DNA of 64,000 nucleotides from Galeruca laticollis. Taxonomy: Eukaryota > Arthropoda > Insecta > Coleoptera > Chrysomelidae. The stretch spans positions 20,085,114-20,149,113 of the forward strand of contig OY998179.1 of assembly GCA_963921935.1 (NCBI GenBank), written 5' to 3'. Both the position numbers and the translations under genes were made by a program. The notes below the pieces were generated by a model. That model made no database searches. It saw nothing but the letters and a program-made list of their open reading frames with translations, and had not been told where the DNA came from. Of this stretch, positions 32,744-43,191 are shown piece after piece; within the stretch, counting starts at the first letter, position 1; each line of letters starts with the position of its first letter.

Positions 32744-34089
32744 CACAGTCATATGTGGGTCCATGAGGAGCATATTCCACAATTATTTTGAAGTATATAG
32801 GGTGATCCCCAAAAAAATAACATACCAAAGTTATATTTTTTCTTATGGAACACCCTATATTTTTAGATACTATAGACAAAATAAAGGCGAAATACTATTA
32901 TATTTCCCATACTTAAAACTGACCGTTTCCGAGAAATTTTGAGAAATTTAAAAATACAGACCATAATTTGAAAATTGTTTTCAGCCTGTAACGAGCTGCC
33001 CGTGATTAAATGTACTGCTTAGCTCAAAAGTTAAAGTTAACTACTATATGAAATTTATAATGCATTATTATACAGAGTGGCGAAAAAAATTGCCTCATTA
33101 TTTGGACACACATTTAATCAAATAACTTCTTAAAGTTGAATGGAACACCTCGTATTTAGTGGCGTAATTTGACGCAAAATCATATTCCCTTAAAAACTCT
33201 ATTAGGGTTCCCTATACCTATCTCTTCCGCATTTTACAAAAAAGGCGTTTTTACATTTTACTTTAGGTATTTTATTTATCTTAAAAATGAAACACACTGT
33301 ATTGTAATGAAAATCAAAAAAGCATTTTATCGAAAAATTAAGAATCTTAAATAGTTTATTATTTTAATAAATGCTCAAAATGGTGTCCATTATTCTCGAT
33401 GCATAGGCGAACTTTAGATACACCGTATTTCCAAAAATTTATACTTGTACTTCTAGCGAATCTACGTGTTCCTTAATAAAAAGGGTTTTAAAACGTTTTT
33501 TAAGCTTTTCAGCACAATACAGTGTGTTCCATTTTTAAGATAAAAAAATTACTCATAAGTAAAATATAAAAACGCCTTTTTTGTTAAAAGCGGAAGAGAT
33601 AGGTATAGGAAACCCTAATATAGTTTTGAAGGGAATCAAATTCTGCGTCAAATTACGCCACTAAATACCATTCAACTTTAAGAAGTTATTTGATTAAATG
33701 TGTGTCCAATTTTGAGGCAATTTTTTTAGCCACTTTGTATAATATTGCAATAAAAAATTCATGTAGTAGTTTACTTTAATCTTTGAGCTAAGCAGTACAT
33801 TTAATCACCAGCAGCTCTTTATATGTTACAGGGTGAAAACAATTTTCAAATTATGGTCTATATTTTTGAATTTCTCAAAATTTCTCAGAAACGGTCAGTT
33901 TCAAGTATGGAAAATATAATAGTATTTCACCTTTATTTTGTCTATAGTATCTAAAAATATAAAAAAATATAGGGTGTTCCATAAGAAAAAATATAACTTC
34001 GGTATGTTATTTTTTTGGGGATCACCCTATATATGTCATAATAATTTTTGAATATGCTTCTCATGGACCCACATATGACTGTGCTAAAT
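32744..34089. repeat. Large inverted repeat, arms of about 580 bp
   Basis: Bases from 32744 to about 33325 and from about 33510 to 34089 are diverged inverted repeats (shared words CATATGTGGGTCCATGAG, TAGGGTGATCCCC, TATGGAACACCCTATA, CCTATCTCTTCCGC). The unpaired centre is about 185 bp and holds the transposase tail at 33357. Confidence 0.8.
33357..33417 (-). pseudogene. C-terminal tail of an IS630/Tc1-mariner-type transposase
   Basis: The minus strand reads KVRLCIENNGHHFEHLLK and stops. Insect mariner-related transposases often end with a C-I-x-x-N-G-x-H-F-E-H-L-L segment. Only this tail remains in the loop of the large inverted repeat. The upstream codons (FWKYGVS) are compatible but weak. 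Confidence 0.45.
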
Positions 34090-34193
34090 GTTTTCCCCTA
34101 ACTCTCTTCGTTTCTCGTAGAAATACCTAGGCGAATGTGGTGGGCCACCCGGTATATCTATAGAAATAGTTCCTAGAACGTATAACTGTTTAC

Positions 34194-35935
34194 TCATTTG
34201 TGATATTTGGCGGAACAAGGAACACATAACCCAACATCACACTTTGTACACATGGTTCTTCTAAAAGATTTACAGTCAATACCAGCACAACGGCGTCTGT
34301 TACATGGAGCAACGTAGTGGTGCATATCATCAAAACGTACGGATGGAAGAAGAATCCGGGAAGTTGAAATTTTTGCAGGTCCTGGCATTTTAGAACCTAC
34401 ACCGTAACGCACCAAGTATACCTGTACTAGTTCACTTCTAAACTGTAAATTTGTGGTTTTATTATTGCGTTTTCTGTATAGTAACCAAGCGTTGTTTATT
34501 GCAGCATCCAATATCCATGTAAATATATTCCAGTACCACTTTTTACTTCTTATACCAACCCGATAATTGGAAATACACTCATCCTTGAGATCAGTTCCGC
34601 ACATATTTTGATTACATTTGGCGACGCAATATGGGCGATCTACTAATATAGTTTTTTTCTCGGTATGTGAGAATCGTTTCACGGATCCCAATGGTAATAC
34701 CCCTGCATCAGTCGAAACCATGGTAACTACAGAATTATCTAGCCATCTCACTAAAAGTATCCCAAAATTTTTTTCTAAGACTTGCTGATGTTTTCCCTTT
34801 TTTTTGGAAAAAGACTTTTTATTGAGTAATGGGCATAATTTTGGTATACGGTTTTCTCTTATGCTACCTACAGCACCATAGCGTGAAAATCGTAGATAAC
34901 TAAATAGGTTAAACCCTGTAAAGAGATTATCGACATGAATATTATAGCATAAATTCTTCAAGCAGCAGTATTAATGGAGATGCTGATTTCCCAAAGAGTG
35001 TCTCGTATTTTTTATTTCCACGAGGATTTTTGCCCTGGTATAGGTCAAAATTGACCAGATAATCCTCTGTTGAGTTCAACGACCACATTTTGTAGCCAAA
35101 TCTAATCAGCTTGCCTCGGATGAATTGTTTACATCCATGGCGGCCGTAGTCTCGTATCATTGACTCATCAAAGTCAAGGTTCTGAACAGGCACAAAATTA
35201 TCCAAACATCTTTTTTTAATTTTATCCATCAAAGGACTAATCTTCCACGCCTTATCTGAAACATCCATTTTAGTATTGTCTATGAAATGGAGAAATCTTT
35301 GTATTTATATAAAGCGATTTCGCCTCATACTGTTACTAACCAATATGTTTTTTGCATCGTCCTTTAAATCCCAAGCCGCTCAAAATTAGGACAGCCAGGA
35401 AACATTTAATTTCAGCTGCAAAAATTTTTGGATCGGCTGATTTAAAAAAATTGCATAATATTTTTGAGTCTCTTCTACCAGATATTCGATAATCTCATTG
35501 TCAAAAAATATCTCAAATATATCGACCCATGACATACTCTCATACTGGAAATAATTTGCCTCTGGAAAACTGCGCCGTCCAGTTTCTAAATCACCTTCGA
35601 TCAAACAGTAATCCAATTTTTTACCAAGACGATTATTGATCGAAATGTAGTTTGGTTGCACGTTCTGCTCTGTCTGATAGGTCTGACTTTGAGATTCTTC
35701 GTGAACCACCTCAGCGGTTGAAGGTAGATGTTCCTCAGGTACCGTCATAGGTTCGACACTATTGTTACCCATTCGAGTATTATCTGTCAGTTTGATTTCC
35801 ACAGGTGCCGGTAGCTGTCTTCCCCTCAGGTTATGAACCAATCCTCCCCCGTCCTCATCTGCAGAGTCTTCGTCAGTCCCAATGTTACTCTCAGGGGGAT
35901 CAATAAAAATTTCATCTACTTCATTAGCAATATTT
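34194..35935 (-). pseudogene. piggyBac transposase, decayed
   Basis: Minus-strand reading from about 35935: IFIDPPESNIGTDEDSADED and GGGLVHNLRGRQLPAPVEI (acidic N-terminal region), then WVDIFEIFF, an interrupted stretch at 35270-35385, DKAWKISPLMDKIKKR, LDFDESMIRDYGRHGCKQF (first catalytic Asp), DNLFTGFNLFSYL (second), MCGTDLKDECISNYRVGIRS (third), KKWYWNIFTWILDAA, and the Cys-rich domain CNRRRCAGIDC...CTKCDVGLCVPCSAKYHK, ending at 34194. A frameshift lies near 34950, stops lie at 35270-35385, and the extreme N-terminus is missing. It is a different family from the transposase at 1359. Confidence 0.88.
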
Positions 35936-36025
35936 TTTATTTATTTTCAAAAACCATATCCAAAGTTCAGACAAAGTTAGTCCTCTTCTGAAATAAAATC
36001 GTATTTTATAGTTCTTGAAAACGGC

Positions 36026-36049
36026 CAGTGATACCATTTGGTATCACTG
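36026..36049. repeat. Palindrome upstream of the transposase
   Basis: CAGTGATACC and GGTATCACTG around ATTT, a perfect 10 bp dyad. It has the same core as the subterminal palindromes at 30588 and 37954. It lies about 90 bases upstream of the first readable transposase codon, so a binding or regulatory site is possible. Confidence 0.65.
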
Positions 36050-37354
36050 ACTTTTGGACACCCTATACAATGTAACTTTTAAAAAATGAGTAAAATACAT
36101 AACGCCTTATCAAAGTATTGTAATGATGGGTATACATAAATTATAATTATTAATATAATAATAATCATTGGAATTGGGACAACCTGTATCATATAAAAAA
36201 TGAAATAATATATATTCAGCTAGTTCGTCATGAAATTATATTAAACAAAAAATGTTTATAATTTCGTAAAACTAGGTTATCAAAAGTTATAGCGTAAGCT
36301 ACTTCATCTGTATTTTAGAACCATAATTTTAAAACAAAAAAATTGAGAAATACAACTCATGTATGAAGTCGCAAATTCAGCGACCCACATATGGAGTTTA
36401 GTCGACAGGTAACTGAAAAATTTAATGAAAGAAATTGAAAGAGACCAGAGCGTGTTCAGCCGGTGCGGCGATCTGAACACCCCTGGTAGTTTTCGTGAAT
36501 ATTGCTAAAATCACTAGCATCAGTAATTTTTGTTGTTGTTTGTTGTGTGCATATATTCTGGGCCTCCACGTCTGAGGAGAAGAGATTCGTCTCCGGTGAG
36601 TAATTTGAAAGTTTATTTAACAGACTAACCAGTTTTGAGGGGTGTACATGCAGAATCAGGAAATGTAGAGATTGACTGAGAGTTGTCATATTGTACAAAC
36701 TAGAAACCTGTCGATACATTGCTTCTCGCTATCAACTACATCTAAACTACTAATCAGATTTGTTAGGGTAGTATTTAGGGAAGTATTACAAAATATTGCC
36801 GCCGAGAATAATAAAAGGTTATTAAATGATCTACAGATCAAGAGGGCCAGTAAGAGGCGATAGTTTGGACCGGCTTCACAAGAAACTGTTTTTTTATTTG
36901 ATATATATTTTTTGTTATTACTAATTTTTTAATTTGATCAAAAAGTCCCAGGCAGTTTAAATCATTTCATGTTATTTTAAACACGTAGCAGATACATACT
37001 TTTTTTAATAGAGGGAGGAACTAATCCTCAGTAGTTCATTATATTGTGGACAAAATTTCACTGTAACCGTGTGGACTAGTTCCATTAGATTACGGCCGTA
37101 TAGGCTAAATATATAATTTCTTTTTGTTTGGTTATTAATAAAAAAAATCCCATTTTAAAGTGTTGTTTCACGTTCTCTCATAAATTTCACATTGTTTATA
37201 ATTTTTCTAAAAACTTCAGCGATTTTTTTGTGAGTTGATTCTTTTTGCGCCAATTAGAGAATACGCTAATTGTAAACCTTCTATATTTTCTTTAATTTTT
37301 TTTGCTTATTTTATTTGTTTGTTGATTATAAAATTCTGACTATCTTATAAAGGA

Positions 37355-37402
<48 letters not shown>

Positions 37403-37953
37403 ATTAGTTAAACTCAGGTTTTTCATTTAAAATCACTCTAACCTTTTCTAAAAATAAATCCGCGTATTGTAAACCGAGGTGGGCCTTCAAGCTCTTTCGG
37501 AAAAATAACTTAGACCGTTCGAAGGAACTTAAAAAGGGATGTACTCTTTTGTTTGTGGTGACAGTCACTAGGCATAACCAAATAAGCAATCAGATAGAGA
37601 GGTGAAATCTCCCTCAAATTTACTTTCGTCAGTAATCCGTAAATAACGTAAATAGGTCCTTAACGACCCTCAGGGTTACAGTATAAACCAATCCTAATTA
37701 TATTGTACTGCTTTCGGTTAAAAAGAAAGTTTAGTCAATGAAATATTTGTACTCAAAACGAATGTCCATGATTTGTCGAGGTTAGAAAATTCCAAAATAA
37801 AAACACGTGGTCACAACTGCTACGTCCGCACAGATTCTACCGCGATCATTGTCGTGCAACTGATGGTCTTTGGTTAAGCCAAATCGAGAATAAAATTTTA
37901 TCCCCACCTATTTTTGTTGGAAAGCCTGCACCTGTAGTTACAGCTGATTTGTC
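36050..37953. other. Non-coding right half of the piggyBac element
   Basis: No supported gene. A (TA)n run lies at 37358-37400. Short ORFs at 36456-36863 and 37404-37589 show no recognisable motif. Confidence 0.35.
37358..37400. repeat. (TA)n microsatellite
   Basis: Uninterrupted AT alternation. Confidence 0.95.
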
Positions 37954-37969
37954 GATACTATACGGTATC
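37954..37969. repeat. Subterminal palindrome, right
   Basis: GATACTATACGGTATC, one mismatch from the palindromes at 30588 and 36030. It is followed by ACTGGGCGTTAATGGG, the element terminus. Confidence 0.7.
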
Positions 37970-38149
37970 ACTGGGCGTTAATGGGTTAAGATAATGTCAC
38001 GAAATAGCACACAGGTCTAGTCCCTGAATCCGACTCTGTCTAAGCCATGTATGAAAGTTGAGATTTTGGCGATAGCGCCGGGATTTCTTCGAAATGTTTA
38101 CGATTATTTTTTGTGACCATTCTTATCTAGACATTTCCAGTCTTATCTA

Positions 38150-38475
38150 AAAAATTCCAGGGAGGAGATTGTTTTTGTGTGAGCCGCAATCTATAATTAT
38201 CCAGAAAAAAGGACACTTAATATATAAGAGAGGCCATACCTACCGAGGAGTCAAATTATAATTTGATTTCGTGATATAAACAGTGAGCAAAGTAAATAGT
38301 CCAAGTGAATAAACAGTAGTGCAGTATTTATATAAACTAGTGTAAGTGAATACTGTGTATATAATATAAATTAGTGAATAAATACATTAAGTGAGTAGAC
38401 CTACCCTGTGTATGAATTTATCCTACCCGTCGTGATAAAAAGTTTTAAAATAATTACATAAGAAAAACATTATAT
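38150..38475 (+). repeat. Probable 5' LTR of a Ty3/Gypsy-like element
   Basis: A non-coding block ends immediately before a primer-binding-site-like sequence and 44 bases before the Gag start codon. The left border is not defined because no second LTR copy is present. It contains TATATAAG at about 38221, a possible TATA box. Confidence 0.5.
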
Positions 38476-38492
38476 TGGTGTCATAAGTGGGA
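38476..38492 (+). promoter_or_regulatory. Primer-binding site of the Gypsy-like element
   Basis: TGGTGTCATAAGTGGGA starts with TGG, as a tRNA 3' end complement should, and lies between the LTR block and Gag. The matching tRNA was not identified. Confidence 0.6.
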
Positions 38493-38518
38493 TAATATAA
38501 ATAAATTGCAACGTAAAA

Positions 38519-39748
38519 ATGGCCAAGAGACTATGCGACCTGAGAGTGACGGAACTAAGAGCAGAATTGGAAAATCGTGAGTTGGAAACGTCCGGTAAGA
38601 AAAGTGAATTAGTAGAAAGACTTAAAGTGGCACTGGAAAATGACAGCTTTGATCCAGAAACAGTTTTATTTAATGACGAGACTTCCACCTTAATCTCGTC
38701 AATTTCTGATATGAAGAACGATATTTCTGCTAATATGGACGAGACGATTTCTGCTATAAAGAACGATACCTTATTAATGAAAAATGACATTGCCGCTGAC
38801 GTTGAAAATGAAATTTCGTCTTTAAAATCTGATATTGAGAATAAAATGACAACTATGAACGAAAAAATCAAGGGGTTAGAGAGAAAGATGACAGATTCCA
38901 AAACACGACGCACGCAAGCAGAAGAAAAGAAGACCGAGCAAACAAAACCTTACATGCCAGAAACACACCCTAAGTTAGAAGACATTGGCAGTTTCGCCCG
39001 AGTCAAGGCTTCAACGTTCGACGGAAAGACATCGTGGACCAATTATGTGAAACAGTTTGAAGCAGCCGCTAGAGTGAATAATTGGTCCGATAGCGAGAAG
39101 GCAGTAAACTTAACCAACGCGCTTCGGGAATATGCCTTAGATGTACTTCAGACGATACCTTTGGAAGAAACGGATCACTTCGAGTAGCTTAAGAAGAGGT
39201 GGGACGTGCGATATGATCACGAACATTTGTACCAATCCCAGCTGAAGAACCGAAGGCAGAAACGTGACGACGCCCTTTAAGAGTATGAAGTGGATAATGC
39301 CTGACTAGTTCGATTCGGTTATCCATCAGCACCAGAGAACATGATGAAATGTCTGGGCATCCTGACCTTTGTTGATGGCTTACGTGACCCCGATATACAG
39401 AAGACGCTTTGTTTAGCCCATCCCAAAACATTAGTTGACGCATTGACAGCTGCACTTGAATATGAACCAGCAAGGAAGGCTTCGGGTTATAATAAAGTTA
39501 GGACCATCCGAGAGGAAGGCGACGAGGGCAGATTTGACCAGATCGTCAATTTGATAAAAAGTATGATATACAAGAAGCCGAGAAAGATCAGATACTGGAA
39601 TTTTGGCGAGCTAAGGCATGTATGCAGTTCGTGCAAGCGCCCCAGGACTCCTGCAAACCAAGAACCCCAGTCACAGGAAAACTATAACGGGTCAGCTACG
39701 AGGGGGCAGCCCCGACCCATGATCGTTCCAAAGACCCTTTCATACTAA
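38519..39748 (+). pseudogene. Gag of a Ty3/Gypsy-like element with an N-terminal SAP domain
   Basis: The ATG at 38519 begins MAKRLCDLRVTELRAELENR, followed by GKKSELVERLKVAL: a SAP-type helix-turn-helix, usually DNA-binding and unusual but known in some Gag proteins. A long predicted coiled coil (about residues 60-130) follows, and then the capsid-like part FDGKTSWTNYVKQFEAAARV. Three in-frame stops (39185, 39278, 39302) interrupt one continuous frame, which then reads to 39748 through a decayed zinc knuckle (WNFGELRHVCSSCKRP, first Cys lost). All three stops are of the TAG/TAA/TGA kind reachable by single C-to-T changes. Confidence 0.8.
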
Positions 39749-39759
39749 TAGCTTCTCTA

Positions 39760-40635
39760 AGGTGTCGGCAGTGTATATGTAGATGGAGAAGTTAATGGCA
39801 AGAGATATACTCTGCTGGTAGACACTGGGGCAACTAGAACCATTATACAACCAGATATAATAAACTCCAAGAAGAAGCTGTTACCAACGAGACTGCGACT
39901 GCGGACCGCCACAGGCGGGAGTGCCAACGTTCACGGTGAGACACAAATCCGCAGAAGAGTTCACGTATACGGTAATCGTAGCTGAAATTGAAGAAAACGT
40001 GATTCTGGGAATGGACGTGATGAACTTACATGGTTTCCATTTGGAATTTAGAACAGAACCATTAAAGTGGGTTCCGAGGAGGTATTCCTTCATCCACATG
40101 AAGTTAGCAACTGTACAGGAAAATACCGTTCTACCTACACGAAGCGAAACCATGATAGTAGTACGGCTACAGGGGATCATGGAAGAAGGTACACCGGTTA
40201 TGGTGGAGCCAAGGAACAACGACGAATAAGTTGGCAAAGGAGTGCTTATTGGATTTATTACGTCGGCGAAGGAGATCCAAGTACGAGTGATAAACGTGAA
40301 AGATTGCCCAATTACCATCAAGAAGGAAACCAAGATTGGATCCTGCGTACCAGTGACGTCTATAGTTCGCCAAACAACGGCCACTGACAATTTCAATGCC
40401 AGATTCGAACAAATGTTATCAATAGCTGGTCAATCCTTAAATTTAGCTGAGAAAAGGAAAATGAGAGGATTTCTCTTGCAGTATCGAGACCTATTCGTAC
40501 CAAAAGTGGCAAGACTGGTAGAACATCAGCCGTCAAACACAAAATCGATACTGGTGATGCCAAGCCAATTAGGCAATCAGCCCGAAGACCACCACGAGCG
40601 AAAAGAGAGGAAGCGGAAAGAATAATTCGAGAGAT
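39760..40635 (+). pseudogene. Protease and start of Pol of the Gypsy-like element
   Basis: The aspartic protease active site is LLVDTGATRTII (Asp at 39821) and the ILGMDVM motif lies near 40008. A frameshift near 39950, a stop at 40227 and another shift near 40505 break the frame. The Pol linker before the RT fingers runs up to 40635, where a LINE is inserted; the coding resumes in the same sense at 45818-45830. Protein function is family knowledge; the gene is dead. Confidence 0.75.
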
Positions 40636-42953
40636 ATGCTAAGTAATGATAGAGTCAGTAACTATAAGGGTCATCGTCTTTCGGAATTTATGTCAGATAG
40701 GAACTTCTCGTTAATAAATGGTCATATAAAAACAGACAGACCTGCTAACTTCAGTTTTTGTAATGCATTAGAGCAAAGTGTAATAGATATCTGTATCTGT
40801 AATACTGATAAGCTTGAATTTGAAAAATTCAGTTTGCCAGATGATCAATATTTGTCTGATCAGTTTCCAATATTTATATCCTTCGGCTCGGTAATAAGAA
40901 GCAATAATATTACTCCTACTAAATCATCCTTCACTCGCTTAAAATGGAACAGTTACAGAGTTATTGATTTTAAAATGTCAATTCAATGATCACCAAATGT
41001 AGGAGCAATTGGAGATGTGAACGCTTTGTATGATAATCTGTGTATTACAGTATGAAATGTAGCAAAACTTAAAGGTTTAGTCTCAGTAGAATATTTCAAT
41101 AGCATTAACTCAATACGTTCTAAGCATTGGTTTGATGCTGACTGTAAGAAATCTAAACGTCAAGTAGCGAATTCATTGAAAATATGTAAAAACCAAGGAT
41201 TCTCCGAAATATACAAGACAACTTAAATTTCCAACATAAAAGAATATGAGCGATTAATTTTAAGGAAGAAAAATGATTATGAAAAAGATATTGTAACTGC
41301 TCTTTCCAACACAAAAAACCCTTCGGAGTTCTGGAAAACCTTACGGTTATTTAGACGTAAAGATAGAAATTGTGCTATATCAATCAGGGAGTGGGATTAT
41401 TTTTATGATAGCATATCTTCAATTAAAGTTCAGTATCAAGTATGTTTTTTTGGGGTCGGAGACGAATTTCTAGATCCCCCATATCACTTCTAGAACTTGA
41501 TCAATCTTTGATTTTGTGCAAAGATGACAAATCACCAGGTAAGGATGGGGTTAGTACTAAGTATATTAGAATACTAAAACACTTATATGACAACGCCACA
41601 TTTTTAATTAGACACCAAAACCTATATAGTAAAAAATATGCTATCGCCGAGGGAGTTCTCCAAGGTGAACCGCTAAGTCCACTGCTTTTCTCTATTTTCA
41701 TATCGGATATTGCAGATTACTTTCGTTCAAGTAACTTACGCGGAATTAATATTGATGGCAAGAATGATGTGTTAATGCTTCAATACGCAAGTGACATAGT
41801 AATCCAGGGGACTCCCCAATAGACATAGAACGCAAACTGAAAATACTTGATACTTATTGTTCTACCAATAAACTTGCAGTTAACACTGATAAAACGAAAG
41901 TATTAATATTTGCAAAAGGAGGGCACAAACATAATTATAATCAAAAGTTTTATTACAATGGTTTTAGGTTTGAAATAGTAAAGCAATTTACGTATTTAGG
42001 TGTCGATTTCTCTTCTACAGCTATGTTCTGTACCATGACTAAGAATACTAAAATTAAAGCTTGTCGTGCCATTGGAGCAGTTATGGATATTATGTGCCGA
42101 TCAAAAATTAATACATGGGAATCGCGGATCAATCTATATAATTCAATTATTTTATCTTGTCTTTCTTTTGGAATTGGCATATGGGGACTACGCTATACTG
42201 ATCTTATTGAGCGGGTTCAGGTTAATTTTTTTAAAAAACTGTTGAATTTGTATCAGAATACTCCAGATTATATTGTACGCCTTGAGACATATTCGCTCCA
42301 TTTATCACTAATTATTTTTTAACATGCTTTAAGTTGGTTAAATAAACTTAAAATAATGGATAATTCTAGAATGTCTAAAATCTGTTATATGCAACTTTTA
42401 CAATTAGCTACGGAGAACGCTAAATATAATTGGGTCACTCAAGTTAAACAATGGTTTACCTTTGCAGAGTGTGAACATTTATGGACAAACTATTTAAATA
42501 CATATTCAGATAAATTAGATGGGGTTATTCTGGAAAATTTTGAAAAACGATTTTACGAAATTGATATGTATAGGAAGGTTACGTCTAGTTATTCTCTGAT
42601 ACACTCCCAACTATTAATTGGTGAAACCAGGGGAAATTATTTGCGAATACCCGCATCTATATACATAACGAGAATTGTCGCACAAATTAGAACTTCCAGT
42701 AAAAAGAAGGAAACTTGATTGTGGGGAAATATGTTCCGTTTGTAATATGCATACACCAGAGCATATTCTCTTCAAATGCCCCATTTACAGCCCTCTTAGA
42801 CAAAATAGATTTTTTAATAGTGTGGATAAAGGTGGTAATGGTGATATGGTAAATTATTTGAATGCCATTAATGATAATCTCACTGAGCTCTCTATGCTGG
42901 CCCATAGTGTTATTAGTATATTAAAATTAAGATCTTTCGCATGCGGAGAATAA
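40636..42953 (+). pseudogene. I-group-like LINE: endonuclease end, damaged RT, C-terminal zinc finger
   Basis: In order: the end of an AP-like endonuclease (LSEFMSDRNFSLINGHI, VIDICICNTDK, DQYLSDQFPIFI), a linker with several stops, and an RT fragment DKSPGKDGVS then VLQGEPLSPLLFSIFISDI. The catalytic box reads YASDIVI where YADD is expected. Part of the RT fingers is missing between DGVSTKYIRILKH and LYDNATFL. The thumb region continues in another frame (KQFTYLGVDFSST near 41985). The tail has a zinc finger CSVCNMHTPEHILFKC followed by PIYSPLRQ. Stops, frameshifts, the internal deletion and the altered YADD box make it inactive. The clade is my best guess from the C-terminal zinc finger. Confidence 0.75.
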
Positions 42954-43146
42954 ATAATAACACTATAATATGTATATGCAATGTAATAATAGCAATTAAA
43001 AACAAATATATTAATTATGTTTGATGCTTTATTTTAATTGCCCCACGTTTGGGGTTGCAGTTATTTAGGAATTGAATACTTTATTTTAAATAATGCCCCA
43101 CTTTTTGGGTTGAGCAATTATATGTGATTTAACTTTTACCTTTACG

Positions 43147-43191
<45 letters not shown>

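Larger units (their letters stand above)
30710..34152. mobile_element. TIR element nested in the piggyBac element
   Basis: The ends start CCGGGTGGCCCA and match in inverted orientation for about 75 bases, flanked by TATA on both sides (30706-30709, 34153-34156). After the ends, the right arm continues inward without interruption. The left arm is broken at 30784 and resumes at 32744. Together with the TATA/TA flanks and a short transposase tail at 33357, a Tc1/mariner-like origin is plausible but not proved. Confidence 0.7.
30464..37985 (-). mobile_element. 7.5 kb TTAA-flanked piggyBac element carrying nested insertions
   Basis: TTAA at 30460-30463 and 37986-37989 flank inverted termini beginning CCCATTAACGCCC, a 13-base exact match between the two ends. 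A minus-strand piggyBac transposase lies at 34194-35935. The length is about three times that of a normal piggyBac, explained by the nested TIR element at 30710-34152 with its own insertion. The 16-base palindrome GATACC-NNNN-GGTATC (one mismatch in the third copy) occurs near both ends and upstream of the transposase. The element interrupts the LINE at 27993-30459. Confidence 0.8.

Noticed and set aside
32478..32942. 154-codon ORF on the plus strand
   Set aside because: It crosses the border between the CACAG-flanked insertion and the inverted-repeat arm, so it cannot be one ancestral gene.
37990..38130. Continuation of the minus-strand LINE 5' end beyond the piggyBac element
   Set aside because: The minus strand gives a frame with stops and only vague endonuclease-like residues, so I cannot support the match; the LINE is therefore ended at the insertion.
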